Shown: piece by piece, positions 21,130 to 31,305 of the stretch | Position numbering within the stretch: the stretch's first letter is position 1 | How the letters are laid out: every line of letters begins with the position of its first letter | Assembly: GCA_905221615.1 (NCBI GenBank) | Contig: CAJNDT010006160.1 | Location: forward strand, 62,001 to 126,000 | Length of the DNA: 64,000 nucleotides | DNA from: Symbiodinium sp. CCMP2592 | Lineage: Eukaryota > Sar > Dinophyceae > Suessiales > Symbiodiniaceae | Direction of reading: 5' to 3' | The notes under the pieces: model-generated | Told to the model about the DNA's origin: nothing | Seen by the model: only the letters and a program-made list of their open reading frames with translations | Databases searched by the model: none | Made by a program: the position numbers and the translations under genes

Positions 21130-22312
21130 GATGCGCTAGACCATGGACGTCATTAGGTTTTGGACATAGATGCTCTCCAAACCAAAATGCGCTAGACCAT
21201 GGACGTCATTAGGTTTTGGACATGGGTGCTCTCCAAACCAAAACGCGCTAGACCATGGACGTCATTAGGTTTTGGACATGGATGCTCTCCAAACCAAAAT
21301 GCGCTAGACCATGGACGTCATTAGGTTTTGGACATGGATGCTCTCCGAACCAAAATGCGCTAGACCACGGACGGCATTAGGTTTTGGACCTGGATGCTCT
21401 CCAAACCAAAATCCGCTAGACCATGGACGTCATTAGGTTTTGGACATGGATGCTCTCCAAACCAAAATGCGCTAGACCATGGACGTCATTAGGTTTTGGA
21501 CATGGATGCTCTCCAAACCAAAATGCGCTAGACCATGGACGTCATTATAGGTTTTGGACATGGATGCTCTCCAAACCAAAATGCGCTGGACCATGGACGT
21601 CACTAGGTTTTGGACATGGATGCTCTCCAAACCAAAATGCGCTAGACCATGGACGTCATTAGGTTTTGGACATGGATGCTCTCCAAACCCAAATGCGCTA
21701 GACCATGGACGTCATTAGGTTTTGGACATGGATGCTCTCCAAACCCAAATGCGCTAGACCATGGACGTCATTAGGTTTTGGACATGGATGCTCTCCAAAC
21801 CAAAATGCGCTAGACCATGGACGTCATTAGGTTTTGGACATGGATGCTCTCCAAACCAAAATGCGATAGACCATGGACGTCATTAGGTTTTGGACATGGA
21901 TGCTCTCCAAACCAAAATGCGCTAGACCATGGACGTCATTAGGTTTTGGACATGGATGCTCTCCAAACCAAAATGCGCTAGACCATGGACGTTATTAGGT
22001 TTTGGACATGGATGCTCTCCAAACCAAAACGCGCTAGACCATGGACGTCATTAGGTTTTGGACATGGATGCTCTCCAAACCAAAATGCGCTAGACCATGG
22101 ACGTCATTAGGTTTTGGACATGGATGCTCTCCAAACCAAAATGCGCTAGACCATGGACGTCATTAGGTTTTGGACATGGATGCTCTCCAAACCAAAATGC
22201 GCTAGAACCATGGACGTCATTAGGTTTTGGACATGGATGCTCTCCAAACCCAAAATGCGCTAGACCATGGACGTCATTAGGTTTTGGACATGGATGCTCT
22301 CCAAACCAACGA
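21130..22312. repeat. 56-bp tandem satellite, about 21 copies
   Basis: Unit begins AGACCATGGACGTCATTAGG and ends CCAAACCAAAATGCGCT. Most copies differ by 0-2 bases and two have indels. Each unit can fold GGTTTTGGA with TCCAAACC. The unit length is not a multiple of three, so the frames inside are incidental. Confidence 0.95.
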
Positions 22313-22606
22313 TTTGAATGAAAATCATGATCAAAATGAGGCCCAAAAAACCTTGATTCTGATCGCTAGGTTTTGGGCACGAAAATCGAGACACCCAAAA
22401 ACAGTAAAAAATCATGAAATTCGCAAAGACAAGTGCTGTAAATACCAGCATTTTCGGGTGCGAGATTGATGAACAATGTTAGAAAATATGATAAAAATAC
22501 ACACGAAACCAGGAACAGTTGCCACTTTCGATAACTGCGGAAAAAAAGTGCTGTAAAACACAGCATTTCCGACCACAGCAAGTCCCAAAAATAATTAAGA
22601 GGTTTG
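22313..22606. other. AT-rich spacer with two related hairpin motifs
   Basis: AAGTGCTGTAAATACCAGCA at about 22431 and AAGTGCTGTAAAACACAGCA at about 22547 are diverged direct repeats, each with a GCTG...CAGC stem. Base composition is unlike the neighbours. No gene. Confidence 0.6.
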
Positions 22607-22629
22607 GGCGTCGCACCGGGGGGGATGCC

Positions 22630-22693
<64 letters not shown>

Positions 22694-22707
22694 GACTACT
22701 ACTACTA

Positions 22708-22797
<90 letters not shown>

Positions 22798-22818
22798 CTG
22801 CTGCTGCAACTACTACTG

Positions 22819-22867
<49 letters not shown>

Positions 22868-22910
22868 GACTACGACTACACTACGACTACGACTACGACT
22901 ACGACTACTG
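22607..22910. repeat. (CTA)n compound triplet array 2
   Basis: Mostly pure CTA with CGA and CTG blocks at the end, preceded by GGCGTCGCACCGGGGGGGAT. Confidence 0.95.
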
Positions 22911-22966
22911 CTACCAATAGCACTACCACGACTACTGTACCACCACTTCGTCCCTCCCTTCCCAGT

Positions 22967-23170
22967 CATGGCCTGGAGCTTTGGAAACATAGTACATGCA
23001 CAGGGCGAAGTGCAAGATGAAGACAATGTAGATCTGAGCACAGCTGGGAATCTAGAATTTCAGACCTCTCTCGCTGCGAGAGTCCGCATAATGGCACGGA
23101 GTCAACTGTCTTCAACGATTTGGGGGGGACGGTTCGAGCATGAGGGCCCCGATGCCTTCAATCCAAAGCC
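22967..23170 (+). CDS. Candidate exon after pyrimidine tract
   Basis: Plus strand. TCCCTCCCTTCCCAG| acceptor, then MAWSFGNIVHAQGEVQDEDN VDLSTAGNLEFQTSLAARVR IMARSQLSS. Mixed charged and hydrophobic composition. End not defined; MITE H2 follows at 23211. Confidence 0.4.
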
Positions 23171-23210
23171 GAGTCAAGTTCCTGGACCTGAAACCAAAAG
23201 CCTCGGAACA

Positions 23211-23329
23211 TACTATAGGGGCCTTAATAATTAGAAAAGGGTTTGGGGGCCCATTATACTATAAATATAACTTATATAATAAGAAACCAGGAAAGAGTAT
23301 TGGTATCTATTTAATCAGGCCCGTTTACC
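23211..23329. mobile_element. MITE family H copy 2
   Basis: TATAGGGGCCTTAATAATTA...TATTTAATCAGGCCCGTTTA, with GGGGGCCCATTATACTA inside. Confidence 0.8.
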
Positions 23330-23359
23330 AGGCCCCACATCCTAAATCATACACCTAAG

Positions 23360-23440
23360 CGACTTCGGAAGCACTGAGGCACTCCCTCCCTGGGCACCCG
23401 ACCCACAAAGAGATCCTCACAACATTCGGCAGGAGAGTCC
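23360..23440 (+). CDS. Candidate exon, 26 codons
   Basis: Plus strand. ACACCTAAG| acceptor, then TSEALRHSLPGHPTHKEILT TFGRRV, then AGTCC|GTAACT donor. 81 nt, phase consistent. Protein unknown. Confidence 0.45.
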
Positions 23441-23491
23441 GTAACTGTTTGGGGTTTGGGGTTAGGGCTCAAGAGTTTGAGGGTTTAGGGT

Positions 23492-23605
23492 TTAATATAG
23501 GGGCCTTCATAATTAGAATAGGGTTTTGGGGGCCCATTATACTATTGTATATTATAATACGGAACCCCCAAAATAGGTTAGGCAATTATTATGGCCTCTA
23601 TGTTA
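23492..23605. mobile_element. MITE family H copy 3
   Basis: TATAGGGGCCTTCATAATTA and matching inner GGGGGCCCATTATACTA. Right arm degenerate. Confidence 0.75.
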
Positions 23606-23804
23606 AGGTTTAGGGGACAGTCTCCAGGCTGGCAGTTTAAAAACTGTTGAGGGCTCAGGGCCCGAAATCCCAAGCTCCCTCGTAAAGCCGAAAACTCTCA
23701 GCGAACGAAGCTGCAGAGGCGCACGCGCAGACTTTAGGCTTGGGGACATGGGCTGAACAACCCTAAACCCTAAACCCTAAACCGGCTATGTGTAAGGAAG
23801 GCTT

Positions 23805-24066
23805 CTGTAGCCCATAAATCGCCTTGGCAGGATCCTTCATACACTTGATGATTTAAATCCCTGGGGTTGCTTTAAAGGGATCTAGAAGGGTACCTTTATA
23901 GGGGTTCCTTTAAGGGATCTATAGGGTTTAGGGTTTAGGGCTGATTATATAAATCCTGCATTACCTTAAGGACCCTAAACTACGGTAATTCTGGTACATT
24001 CCTTATTACGGGTAATGCAGGATTTATATCATCAACCGTATTATGAGGACCCTTCAAGAAGATAGC
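23805..24066 (-). CDS. Coding island split by composite MITE A4
   Basis: Minus strand. TTTACAG|G acceptor, AIFLKGPHN, then the MITE, then MKDPAKAIYGLQ with CAG at the end. Removing the MITE with one TA copy joins AAT-A to TG-AAG and keeps the frame. Short but coherent; family unknown. Confidence 0.45.
23840..24041. mobile_element. Composite MITE (family A carrying a second element)
   Basis: A family A copy whose left arm is interrupted by GGGTTGCTTTAAAGGGATCT...GGGATCTATAGGGTTTAGGG. The same composite is at 41588-41789. Confidence 0.85.
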
Positions 24067-24227
24067 CTGTAAATCTTATTGGTTGCTTGAGACAGCCTAG
24101 TCCCCTTTAAGTGCTACTCTTGGTTTGCAGGTAACCAGACAAATAAGTCACTGCTGCAGCCCTAAAAACCAGCAGGTTATAGGCTTCGACTTAAAGCCAA
24201 ATCGTAGCTCGGTCCTTGTCAGCACAG

Positions 24228-24418
24228 ATCTGACGTCGTCAAGAGAGGCCATGGACAAATTCAAGGTTCGCTACCTCATTCCCGGAGAGCCCAATACCCC
24301 TTAATTAAGGAATATGGCTTAAATTATATAGGGCTTCACATTATGATTTAGGCAATATTCCTTAATTAAGGGGTATTGGGCTCTCCAGGTTGACTCACTG
24401 GGAGATGGTGCCAGGCCT
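24228..24418 (+). CDS. Candidate exons flanking MITE F5
   Basis: Plus strand. GTCAGCACAG| acceptor, LTSSREAMDKFKVRYLIPG, then MITE F5 read as a GA-AG intron (GGA|GAGCCC...CTCTCCAG|), then VDSLGDGAR. The join is in frame. GA donors are known in dinoflagellates, but this use is inferred. Confidence 0.4.
24284..24387. mobile_element. MITE family F copy 5 (candidate introner)
   Basis: Perfect ends GGAGAGCCCAATACCCCTTA...TAAGGGGTATTGGGCTCTCC. Confidence 0.9.
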
Positions 24419-24762
24419 GCGCCCGGACCCCTCAAATCCAAAATCCTGGACGGATCGCCCTTCCATGAATTCGGGACCCGAACAATTAGAACCACTTTTT
24501 ATAAGGATACTGTAAACAAAACTAAGCAACCCGCAAGAGCAGATTACTTTTTCGTGGCACCTGCACAGACAGTAATGTGATGAGGTCACTGCAGAGAAGT
24601 GTTCGACAGCCGGCGTGTACGTCGGTTGCACTGCAAGGTACGCACTGCCTAACGTAGCTGCCTAAACCGCCAAGCCCTGAACCAAGTGGTAGTTCGGCCT
24701 CATACCGCCTGGCTTCCGTGAGGCTCCTCAAGCATGTGTTCCTCTGACTGCTCTTGCATAAC

Positions 24763-24840
24763 ATAGCGGCCTCCATACTTAGAATAATAGGGTTTGGGGG
24801 CCCATAATACTAGTATATGTATTTGTTTAGGCCCCTATAT
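24763..24840. mobile_element. MITE family H copy 4 (shortened)
   Basis: GGTTTGGGGGCCCATAATAC and TTTAGGCCCCTATA. Confidence 0.65.
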
Positions 24841-24879
24841 GACTCCCTGAACCCTAAACCCCTAAACACTAAACCGTAG

Positions 24880-24995
24880 TCAACAGCGGCAACCGCCTCC
24901 CCGAGCATCTTGCGAAGGAGGCTGCATGCACAGCTCGTCTCTTTACGGCATGGAGCTATCAGGACCCGGGGCTGGTCTCCCCGAGACTCCAACGT
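24880..24995 (-). CDS. Candidate exon, uncertain frame
   Basis: Minus frame RVLIAPCRKETSCACSLLRK MLGEAVAAVDYG. A plus-strand frame is also open. Confidence 0.3.
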
Positions 24996-25063
24996 GCTTT
25001 AATGATTTAGGGACCTAGGCTCCTTTAAGGGTTCCTTCTAGCGGATCTATAGGGTTTAGGGGA

Positions 25064-25160
25064 TGCTAAGATACCTTAATTAAGGAATATTCCTTAAATA
25101 CTATGCAGGGATCCTACTATAGTTTAAGGTATATTCCTGAATTAAAAGATACTGGAGTCG
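25064..25160. mobile_element. MITE family F copy 6
   Basis: AAGATACCTTAATTAAGGAA...TTCCTGAATTAAAAGATACT, degenerate. Confidence 0.75.
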
Positions 25161-25240
25161 CTGGGCTGTGTCCTCAGGCACACATGCTGCCACAATTACA
25201 ATCTTATTGGCGGGAGACGTGACGAGCTGAGGAGAGGTTG

Positions 25241-25383
25241 CTGGAATCTCCAAGAGCAAGCATCTGCTAGTACAGCGTCGACTTGCCGAGTGCATTTCCA
25301 CCATACCAAGACTGGTGTTTTTAGTGCCAGCAGTCGGTCCACCACGACAACGTCCTCGCGCTTCGCCTGGTCGTAACCGACCG
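25241..25383 (-). CDS. Candidate exon, 47 codons
   Basis: Minus strand. TTTATCAG| acceptor, two bases, then VGYDQAKREDVVVVDRLLAL KTPVLVWWKCTRQVDAVLAD ACSWRFQ ending in CAG. No canonical GT follows, so the 3' edge is unsure. The frame may extend, or a second frame (VTSPANKIVIVAACVPEDTA) may take over towards MITE F6. Alpha/beta-like composition. Confidence 0.45.
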
Positions 25384-25752
25384 CTGATAAACAGCGAGAA
25401 TTTCGTCAGAGCCACCAAGCGTCTGGCAAACGGCACATGGCCAACTGCAAAATCGAATGCAAAACGATGAATGCCTGTAGTGCCTAAACTCGGCCCTAAA
25501 CCCTACACCCTTAGACCCTAAACACTAACCCACAACCGCGACACAGTGCAAAGAATGCCCTTGCAGTGTTGTAAGCACCCCGCCTGGAAGTTCAGGGCTC
25601 AGGCTTTAGATTTAGTTTAGCCTTAGAGTTACAGCACCCGTAGCAAGCCAAAAGGGCTTCATGGCCCCTTAAATCAAGCAAGCCGGAATTTACCGTGAAT
25701 TCCGAAGTGTTTCCTGTCGAATCTACGTAGGCTACATTACTTAAAGTCATAC

Positions 25753-25845
25753 CTGCATCGGCTCTCCTAGACCGTGGGTGCTTGCACTGTGAAGGGTGAT
25801 GTGTAAGGTCTCTTCAGACTCTCGTAAATTTGCAAGATCTTTCTC
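25753..25845 (-). CDS. Candidate exon before a GTATGA donor
   Basis: Minus strand, ends ATGCAG|GTATGA. Two frames are open: LRESEETLHITLHSASTHGL GEPMQ and KILQIYESLKRPYTSPFTVQ. Confidence 0.35.
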
Positions 25846-26136
25846 CCGAAACCCTGATCCTTGTCTTTCGACCCCAGGCAGAAACTCTAACTCCGTGAAC
25901 CGAATCCGCAAGCCCGAACCCCAGACCCAAGCCCCTAGCACGAATCCCAGAAAACTCATCCCGAGAGCCAGGCGCATCCCCGGACCCTCACCTCTAGACC
26001 CTAAACCCTAAACCCTAAACCCTAAACCCCTAACGGCTAGGCCCCGCTCCTGAACCCCGAGACCCGACCTTCCCACAACACCCGGGCCTGAACGAATAAA
26101 CAGTTTTGTCTTGTCATACCTTGCAAAATCCCCCTG

Positions 26137-26178
26137 GTGGGTTTTGGGTTTAGGGTTTAGGGTTTAGGGTTTAGGGTT
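26137..26178. repeat. Telomere-like array (TTTAGGG)n
   Basis: About five exact units. Confidence 0.9.
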
Positions 26179-26282
26179 GCTACCCTACATAAATGTTCAA
26201 GGCCCAATACTAACCACGATCATATCAGCTTTTCAACGAATTTCAACCCTAATGAAATCCCTTAAACACTGAAGCCGAAAAG

Positions 26283-26350
26283 CCTGAACCCTAAACCCTA
26301 AACCCTAAACTCCAAACCCTAAACCCTAAACCCTAAACCCTAAACCCTTA
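26283..26350. repeat. Telomere-like array (CCCTAAA)n
   Basis: Exact and variant units in the opposite orientation to the array 150 bp upstream. Confidence 0.9.
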
Positions 26351-26583
26351 AACTCCGAACTCTAAAGCCGGAACAGCGAACTCCAAACCGTAATCTGGAA
26401 AGCACAAACCCTAAACTCTAGACAGAACAGGCGGCGCGGAAGGGTGCCAGGGCGGGGGTAGAAGCCCCGAAAGGCTGTGAGCCACAGCTGCGAAGCTCTG
26501 AGGCGTAAGGTTTTGGGCTTGGGGATTCTTAGAACTTTTAAGACTCTTCTTTGTTATCGTTTAGTTTAGGGCTTTTCTAACTT

Positions 26584-26792
26584 TTACGCTTTGGGGGTCA
26601 TAGGGACTGTAGATTGAGAATATCTTGGGGAAGTCTGTGTACCGAGTGGTACTGCTGATGACCCTATGTACCTAAATTATGGGAATTGTGGTACTGTGCC
26701 ATACCCAGGGTTATGCAGGATTTTGTCCATCCACCGTATCAAGAAGAATTCCGGCCCGTAGTAGCGAGGGGAACAGCTCACAGTGCAATGGC
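26584..26792 (-). CDS. C-terminal coding island split by MITE A9
   Basis: Minus strand. ATTGCTGAG| acceptor, GHCTVSCSPRYYGPEFFLI, then the degenerate MITE A9, then PLGTQTSPRYSQSTVPMTPK A and TAA. Removing the MITE with one TA copy (TTG-ATA / CCA-CTC) keeps the frame to a natural stop. Confidence 0.45.
26650..26739. mobile_element. MITE family A copy 9 (degenerate, candidate introner)
   Basis: TACTGCTGATG...CATCCACCGTA, inner GGTTATGCAGGAT; clearly related to family A. Confidence 0.7.
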
Positions 26793-26943
26793 CTCAGCAA
26801 TCATGCAGGTCCCCGCCGAAAGCTCGTTTGCCTAAAGCCAAAACCCTGAACCCTAAACCCTAAAGCACAAGAACCCCACCGCCCCAAGCCCAACACCCTC
26901 GACCCGACCCTCATCCCCAGCAAAAATTTACTGCGATCTCAAC

Positions 26944-27036
26944 CTCAACATCTCAAGCACCATAACCAGAGCGCACGGCGCAAACATGCCTGTGTCGGCG
27001 ATCTTTTCCCTCTGAGCAAGCTTGTCGGTAGATCCT
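26944..27036 (-). CDS. Candidate exon, 30 codons
   Basis: Minus strand. GTTTAGCAG|A acceptor, then GSTDKLAQREKIADTGMFAP CALVMVLEML, then AG|GTTGAG donor. 93 nt, phase consistent. Helical composition. Unknown protein. Confidence 0.5.
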
Positions 27037-27271
27037 CTGCTAAACGCTAAACCCCGAACATAATTGACCGTAAACCCTGAACTCTCAACCCTAAATCATC
27101 CCGATAAACTGCCTATTAAGCCCTTATATAGCCTTGCAAAAGCCTTAGAGAAACCGTACAGTCCAAGAGCCCTAAAACCTTCGCCCTGCACCCTTTCAAA
27201 AACCATACAATCCCGACCCAGCCCAAATTCTTACAGTTCCCTGAACCATCTATATCTATACCCATATCTGT

Positions 27272-27274
<3 letters not shown>

Positions 27275-27304
<30 letters not shown>

Positions 27305-27380
27305 CACGTATATCTATATATACATATATATATATATATATGTATATACATATATGACATATGTATATATATATATATGC
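27275..27380. repeat. (TA)n microsatellite
   Basis: Several uninterrupted TA runs. Confidence 0.9.
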
Positions 27381-27455
27381 ATACATACAACACTATAAAG
27401 AAACATGGAGCCCCTAAGGCCTAAGCCCTGCAGGTGCAGGTCACGCGAGACGCTC

Positions 27456-27510
27456 TCAGCTTGCCGAGACTTCCATCTCTTCATCCTCGCTGCTACCTGG
27501 CTTTGGCTTT
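27456..27510 (-). CDS. Candidate acidic C-terminal exon
   Basis: Minus frame KPKPGSSEDEEMEVSAS then TGA. Short acidic tail. Acceptor uncertain. Confidence 0.35.
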
Positions 27511-28380
27511 AGAACACTTCGGGCTTTTAGGGTTTAGGGTTTAGTTCTTAAGGTGATTAGGGTTTTCAGGGTGTCTAAGGTGCTTAGGTGTCTTTTTTAC
27601 GGGTTTCAAGGGATTAGGGTTTTAGGCTTTCTATCGTGTTTTAGGGGTTTTAGGATTTCTAAGATGTTTCGGGTGCTAAGGGTTCAGCGTTAGGACATTT
27701 GGGCTTTTCGGGCTTTCACGTCATCTTGCAAATTTCATGTCTTCGGACTTTGAAGTCATTTAGGGCGACAAAGGTTTCTAAGATGTGTAGGGTTCAGATT
27801 TCAATTCAGGGTTTAGGAGGGCGTTTAGGGTTCGCTACGGTTGCCGGGGCTTTCGGTCATTTAGGGTTGATTGAATCTTTTTCGGTCATTTTGGGCTTTC
27901 GGGCTTGTCAGAATCCTGTTGTGTTTTACGGGTCTTTTTTGGTTGTCAGGGTTTTCAGCAACGGACGGCTTGAAGAGCGTAGACCTTTAGGGCTTCAGGG
28001 ATTGTAGGGTTTAGGATATTTAAGGGTTTTGGGTTTGGTAGGGCTTCGGGTTTAGGGTTTAGGGTGCCTGAGGCTTGTGGGATTTATTGTTTTAGGGTTT
28101 AAGGGCTTGTGCTTTCGGCTTTGAGGGTGTATGTAGGGTTAACAATTCAGGGAATCAAGGCTTAGGAGACTGGAGATGGGTAGTATCTGATGCAGGTTGT
28201 AGTCAGTACTCCTGGCATGACTAAATGGTAGGAAGCTTTCTCGAAATAATAAGGTGGCTAGGCACCGGCTGTGAAATCGAAGCGGCGCGTATAACCAATG
28301 GTTACCTTTCGCTCAACACATGATCCGAGCTCACAGGCCCAAGGCCTAATAGCCTAAGCCGCCCCTAATCGCAATCCTAA
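27511..28380. other. Degenerate TTTAGGG sea
   Basis: Almost every 20 bp holds a one- or two-mismatch TTTAGGG unit. Open frames here are by-products. No gene seen. Confidence 0.6.
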
Positions 28381-28540
28381 ATTGTGGAGATACTGAAAGC
28401 CTCATTTGACAATTCATTACATTTCTACAGAGTCGATCTGTGTGTCGCCATACCTGTTTATCTACATGTCTGTCGTTCTTTGTGCCAAAATGCCGGTAAA
28501 ACTCTGCAGAAGCCTTGCAAAGAGAGGGAGACAGCGGGAC

Positions 28541-28580
28541 GGAGGGAGGGAGGGAGGGAGGGAGGGAGGGAGGGAGGGGA
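28541..28580. repeat. (GGGA)n microsatellite
   Basis: Purine-only tetranucleotide run within a longer GA-rich stretch. Confidence 0.9.
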
Positions 28581-28875
28581 GAGAGGACAGAGAGACCAAC
28601 AGAGAGGGAGACAGTGCGAGGGAGAGGGAGAAAGCTGGAAAGGCAGAAAGAACAAAAGCAGCTAGTGTCCTAGTGTTTGTGTACACGCGGCATCATTTGG
28701 CCGTGTGCATGCAGGCATGTATATGCCCTCTCTGTGCGAGCGTGCATGTTTTTTTATCATCCTATCTGCAACGTCCGTCTGCCTGTTGGCCCTGCATTTC
28801 TGTCTAGGCTTCTGCTTGTTATGTCAGCTTGTGTATATTTGCATATATACAGGCATAGACGATGCAGATGCATGC

Positions 28876-29063
28876 TGTCTGTCTGTCTGTCTGTCTCCGT
28901 CTCCATCTCTGTCTCTGTCTGCGTCTCTGTCTCTGTCTGCCTCTCTGCCTCTCTGTCTCTTTGTCTCTCCGTCTCTGTGTCTCTCTGTGTCTCTGTTTCT
29001 CTGCCTCTCTCTCTTTCTCTCTCTGTCTCTCTGTCTCTCTCTCTCTCTCTGCCTCTCTGCCTC

Positions 29064-29106
<43 letters not shown>

Positions 29107-29170
29107 CACCTCTCTCTCTCTCTCTGTCTGCTTGTTGTCTGCTTGTCTATCTGTCTGTCTTGTCTTGTCC
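28876..29170. repeat. (CTGT)n/(CT)n compound microsatellite
   Basis: Blocks of CTGT, CTCT and GTCT. Ser/Leu/Cys-rich and Arg/Gln-rich frames here are spurious. Confidence 0.95.
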
Positions 29171-29301
29171 TGTCCCGTCTTGTCTTGTCGTCGTATGTTG
29201 TCGTGTTGTGTCGTGTCGTATCACTTGTCTTGTCGTATTGTGTCCTGTTTCTGTGTGTTATGGCATGCAAGCGTGATTGTTTGTATGCATGTACCCATAC
29301 G

Positions 29302-29478
29302 TATGTAGGTAGGTAGGCAAGCAGGCAGGTAGGTAGGTAGGTAGGCACGCAGCAAGGCAGACAAATAGGCAGGCAGGTAGGGAGGCAGGCGGGTAGGTTG
29401 GTATTTCGGGTGGGTCGATCGGTCGGTCAGTCGGTCAGTCGGCAGGCAGGCAGGCAATCAGGCAGGCGAGCAGGCAGG
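29302..29478. repeat. (GGTA)n/(GGCA)n/(GTCG)n compound microsatellite
   Basis: Tetranucleotide blocks change unit along the tract. Confidence 0.95.
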
Positions 29479-29485
29479 TAATCAC

Positions 29486-29578
29486 ATCGAGCATGTGCAC
29501 GAAATCTGTGCGAGTGTAGATGCCCTTGTCAGCCAAGGCACAGCGCCGCTCAATCTCTGACAGAAGCTGCTTGGCCTC
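29486..29578 (-). CDS. Candidate exon, 31 codons, phase 0-0
   Basis: Minus strand. AACCCGCCAG|G acceptor, EAKQLLSEIERRCALADKGI YTRTDFVHMLD, then GAT|GTGATT donor. Exactly 93 nt. Strongly protein-like amphipathic helix, possibly an EF-hand-like or repeat segment, but too short to assign. Confidence 0.55.
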
Positions 29579-29841
29579 CTGGCGGAAACCCGAAACTCTC
29601 CAAAGCCCGAAATGCGAAAGAATCAACCTTAAACCCTCTCCCTTAACCCGTCCCTTGAATCCCTATACACCTTGACTCTATGACCCTAAACTTAACCCTA
29701 CAACCTTCGAGGCCGAAAACCCAAACCTAAACCCTAAAGCCCAAAAGCCCTACAACTTTCGAACCCAACAGCCCAAAGACTCTGAAACATTTCAGGTTCG
29801 GCTTGAAACTTGATGTTGAGTCTTCCTAGTTCAGGAGTTCC

Positions 29842-29935
29842 GGGTGCAGGTGCCCTGATCTTGCGGAGAAGAACAGAGTTTTGTGGTGCAGGGCTTCGAA
29901 CGGAGTTTCGGGAAGAAGATTAAGAAACCCTGAGG
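29842..29935 (-). CDS. Candidate exon, uncertain ends
   Basis: Minus frame FLNLLPETPFEALHHKTLFF SAR and beyond. Splice sites unclear. Confidence 0.3.
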
Positions 29936-30555
29936 TATAGTATGGCTAGTGATTCAGGCGCTGATGTTAAACCCTCCAGCTTGACCCTAAACCCTAGATT
30001 CTACACCCCAAATCGAAAAACCAAAGCCCTAAACCCTCAAGAAACAAACAAATAGAAACTGCTAGTTGTTGTTGATCATCTCAGCCCATCCCACCCCAGG
30101 GGTTCGTACAAACAGAAAGGGCAGGGTGGGGTGGGACGGGCCGCGAAGTAATGCGGGTGGGTGGGCATCCGGAAAGCTGTTTCGGGTTATAAACCCTAAA
30201 CCCTAAACCGTTTTCAATTTCTAGTTTCAGAATTAATCCAGCCGAGCGGCACCCACGAATAGCGCAACCCTCAACCCAGCACCAGCCAGCCCACAAGCCT
30301 ACCCCAGCCCCAGAATTCCCAGCCTCCCTGCCCCAGCGCTCAGCAGTCTTATTCTCCTTCCAACTTGACTTCGAACCCAAATCAAGACCAGAACCTAATT
30401 GCCTCGACGAGGTCCCCAGCCCTTGATTGACTCTTACATCTTCAAAGCCAATGCCACAAAATCCTGTAAAGGTTTAGGGTTTAGGAGTCTAGGGCTTAAG
30501 CTTTAGGGTTTACGAAGTTTAGGCCTAGAACGAAATGGAAAACAAGCCTTAAAAC

Positions 30556-30678
30556 CCTGGTCCCAGACGATGTGCTCTCTTGGACCCTGGTGTTCCGGTC
30601 GCCAGGCTCCTCCAAAGTCACAGCGTCCCCACGTGTGGCGACGGTCGCCTCCTGCCGAGAAGTTGGGCGACCATACAT
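30556..30678 (-). CDS. Candidate exon, 41 codons, phase 0-0
   Basis: Minus strand. ACAGTTCAG| acceptor, MYGRPTSRQEATVATRGDAV TLEEPGDRNTRVQESTSSGT R, then AGG|GTTTTA donor. 123 nt, open. Hydrophilic and probably disordered. Confidence 0.45.
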
Positions 30679-30772
30679 CTGAACTGTTGGGGTTTAGGAC
30701 TTAGGTAGACGGGTAGACCAAACTCCAAACCCTTAACTGTAAACCTGGACCCCCAAAGCCAACTAACTATTC

Positions 30773-30840
30773 AGGATTCTATATTGCCCTAAGTAGTTTT
30801 TTATGCGCCTAAAAAACTACAGGATTCTATATTGCCCTAA
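30773..30840. mobile_element. 28-bp hairpin between 20-bp direct repeats
   Basis: A perfect hairpin (arms GTAGTTTTTTA / TAAAAAACTAC, loop TGCGCC) lies between two identical copies of AGGATTCTATATTGCCCTAA at 30773-30792 and 30821-30840. It looks like a very small insertion with a target duplication. Confidence 0.85.
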
Positions 30841-30841
30841 T

Positions 30842-30905
30842 TTGGGATGCCAAGTGTGCTTAGTTCTCTGATCCCTTCAATACATCCGGAGACCTCGGCG
30901 CAGTA
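30842..30905 (-). CDS. Candidate exon
   Basis: Minus frame SYCAEVSGCIEGIRELSTLG IPN then TAG at the hairpin insertion. Confidence 0.35.
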
Positions 30906-30955
30906 ACTCGTCAACCCTCGATCCTAGTCCTATCAGCCCCAAACCCTGCAACCCT

Positions 30956-30990
30956 GAACCCTAAACCCTAAACCCTAAACCCTAAACCCT
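30956..30990. repeat. Telomere-like array (CCCTAAA)n
   Basis: Four exact units bordered by CCCTGAA variants on both sides. Confidence 0.9.
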
Positions 30991-31080
30991 GAACCCTGAG
31001 TCTACAAGTCCTAGGAGCCCCGAAACCCCGATACCACCCTGTGGATCTTTAGAAACCCTGACAACTAGTGTAAAGCAAGG

Positions 31081-31190
31081 TAATATAGGAACCTAAATAA
31101 TTAGAAATGGGCTTTGGTGCATATTATACTGTGATACTATAAATAAAAACACAAAAAAAAGTATTGGTAATGATTTAGGCCCCTATATTC
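31081..31190. mobile_element. MITE family H copy 5
   Basis: TATAGGAACCTAAATAATTA...GTAATGATTTAGGCCCCTATA. Confidence 0.75.
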
Positions 31191-31232
31191 ACTTCAATTC
31201 AACTCCTTACTGAAGGCAAAGCCCGCTGGCAC

Positions 31233-31305
31233 CTGAAACCACCGTCGCACGGCGCGGAGGTCCGTCTCCACCTGTCTTGCTTCGTACCAAAACCCATCAA
31301 GGTCC
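31233..31305 (-). CDS. Candidate exon, 24 codons
   Basis: Minus strand. ATTAGAG|G acceptor, DLDGFWYEARQVETDLRAVR RWFQ, then CAG|GTGCCA donor. 73 nt, phase consistent. Strong protein-like signal; family unknown. Confidence 0.5.

Noticed and set aside
20556-21212. Long Leu/Pro/Arg, Val and Ser/Gly open frames on both strands
   Set aside because: They are translations of a triplet microsatellite; every frame of a CTN array is open.
21130-22312. CRISPR array
   Set aside because: The repeats are contiguous 56-bp units with no unique spacers, in a eukaryotic genome.
22519-23041. Long Leu, Val and Tyr homopolymer frames
   Set aside because: Triplet microsatellite. Only the non-repetitive part after 22967 was kept as an exon candidate.
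28677-29316. 199-203-aa Cys/Ser/Leu-rich frames
   Set aside because: CTGT/CTCT microsatellite translated in several frames.
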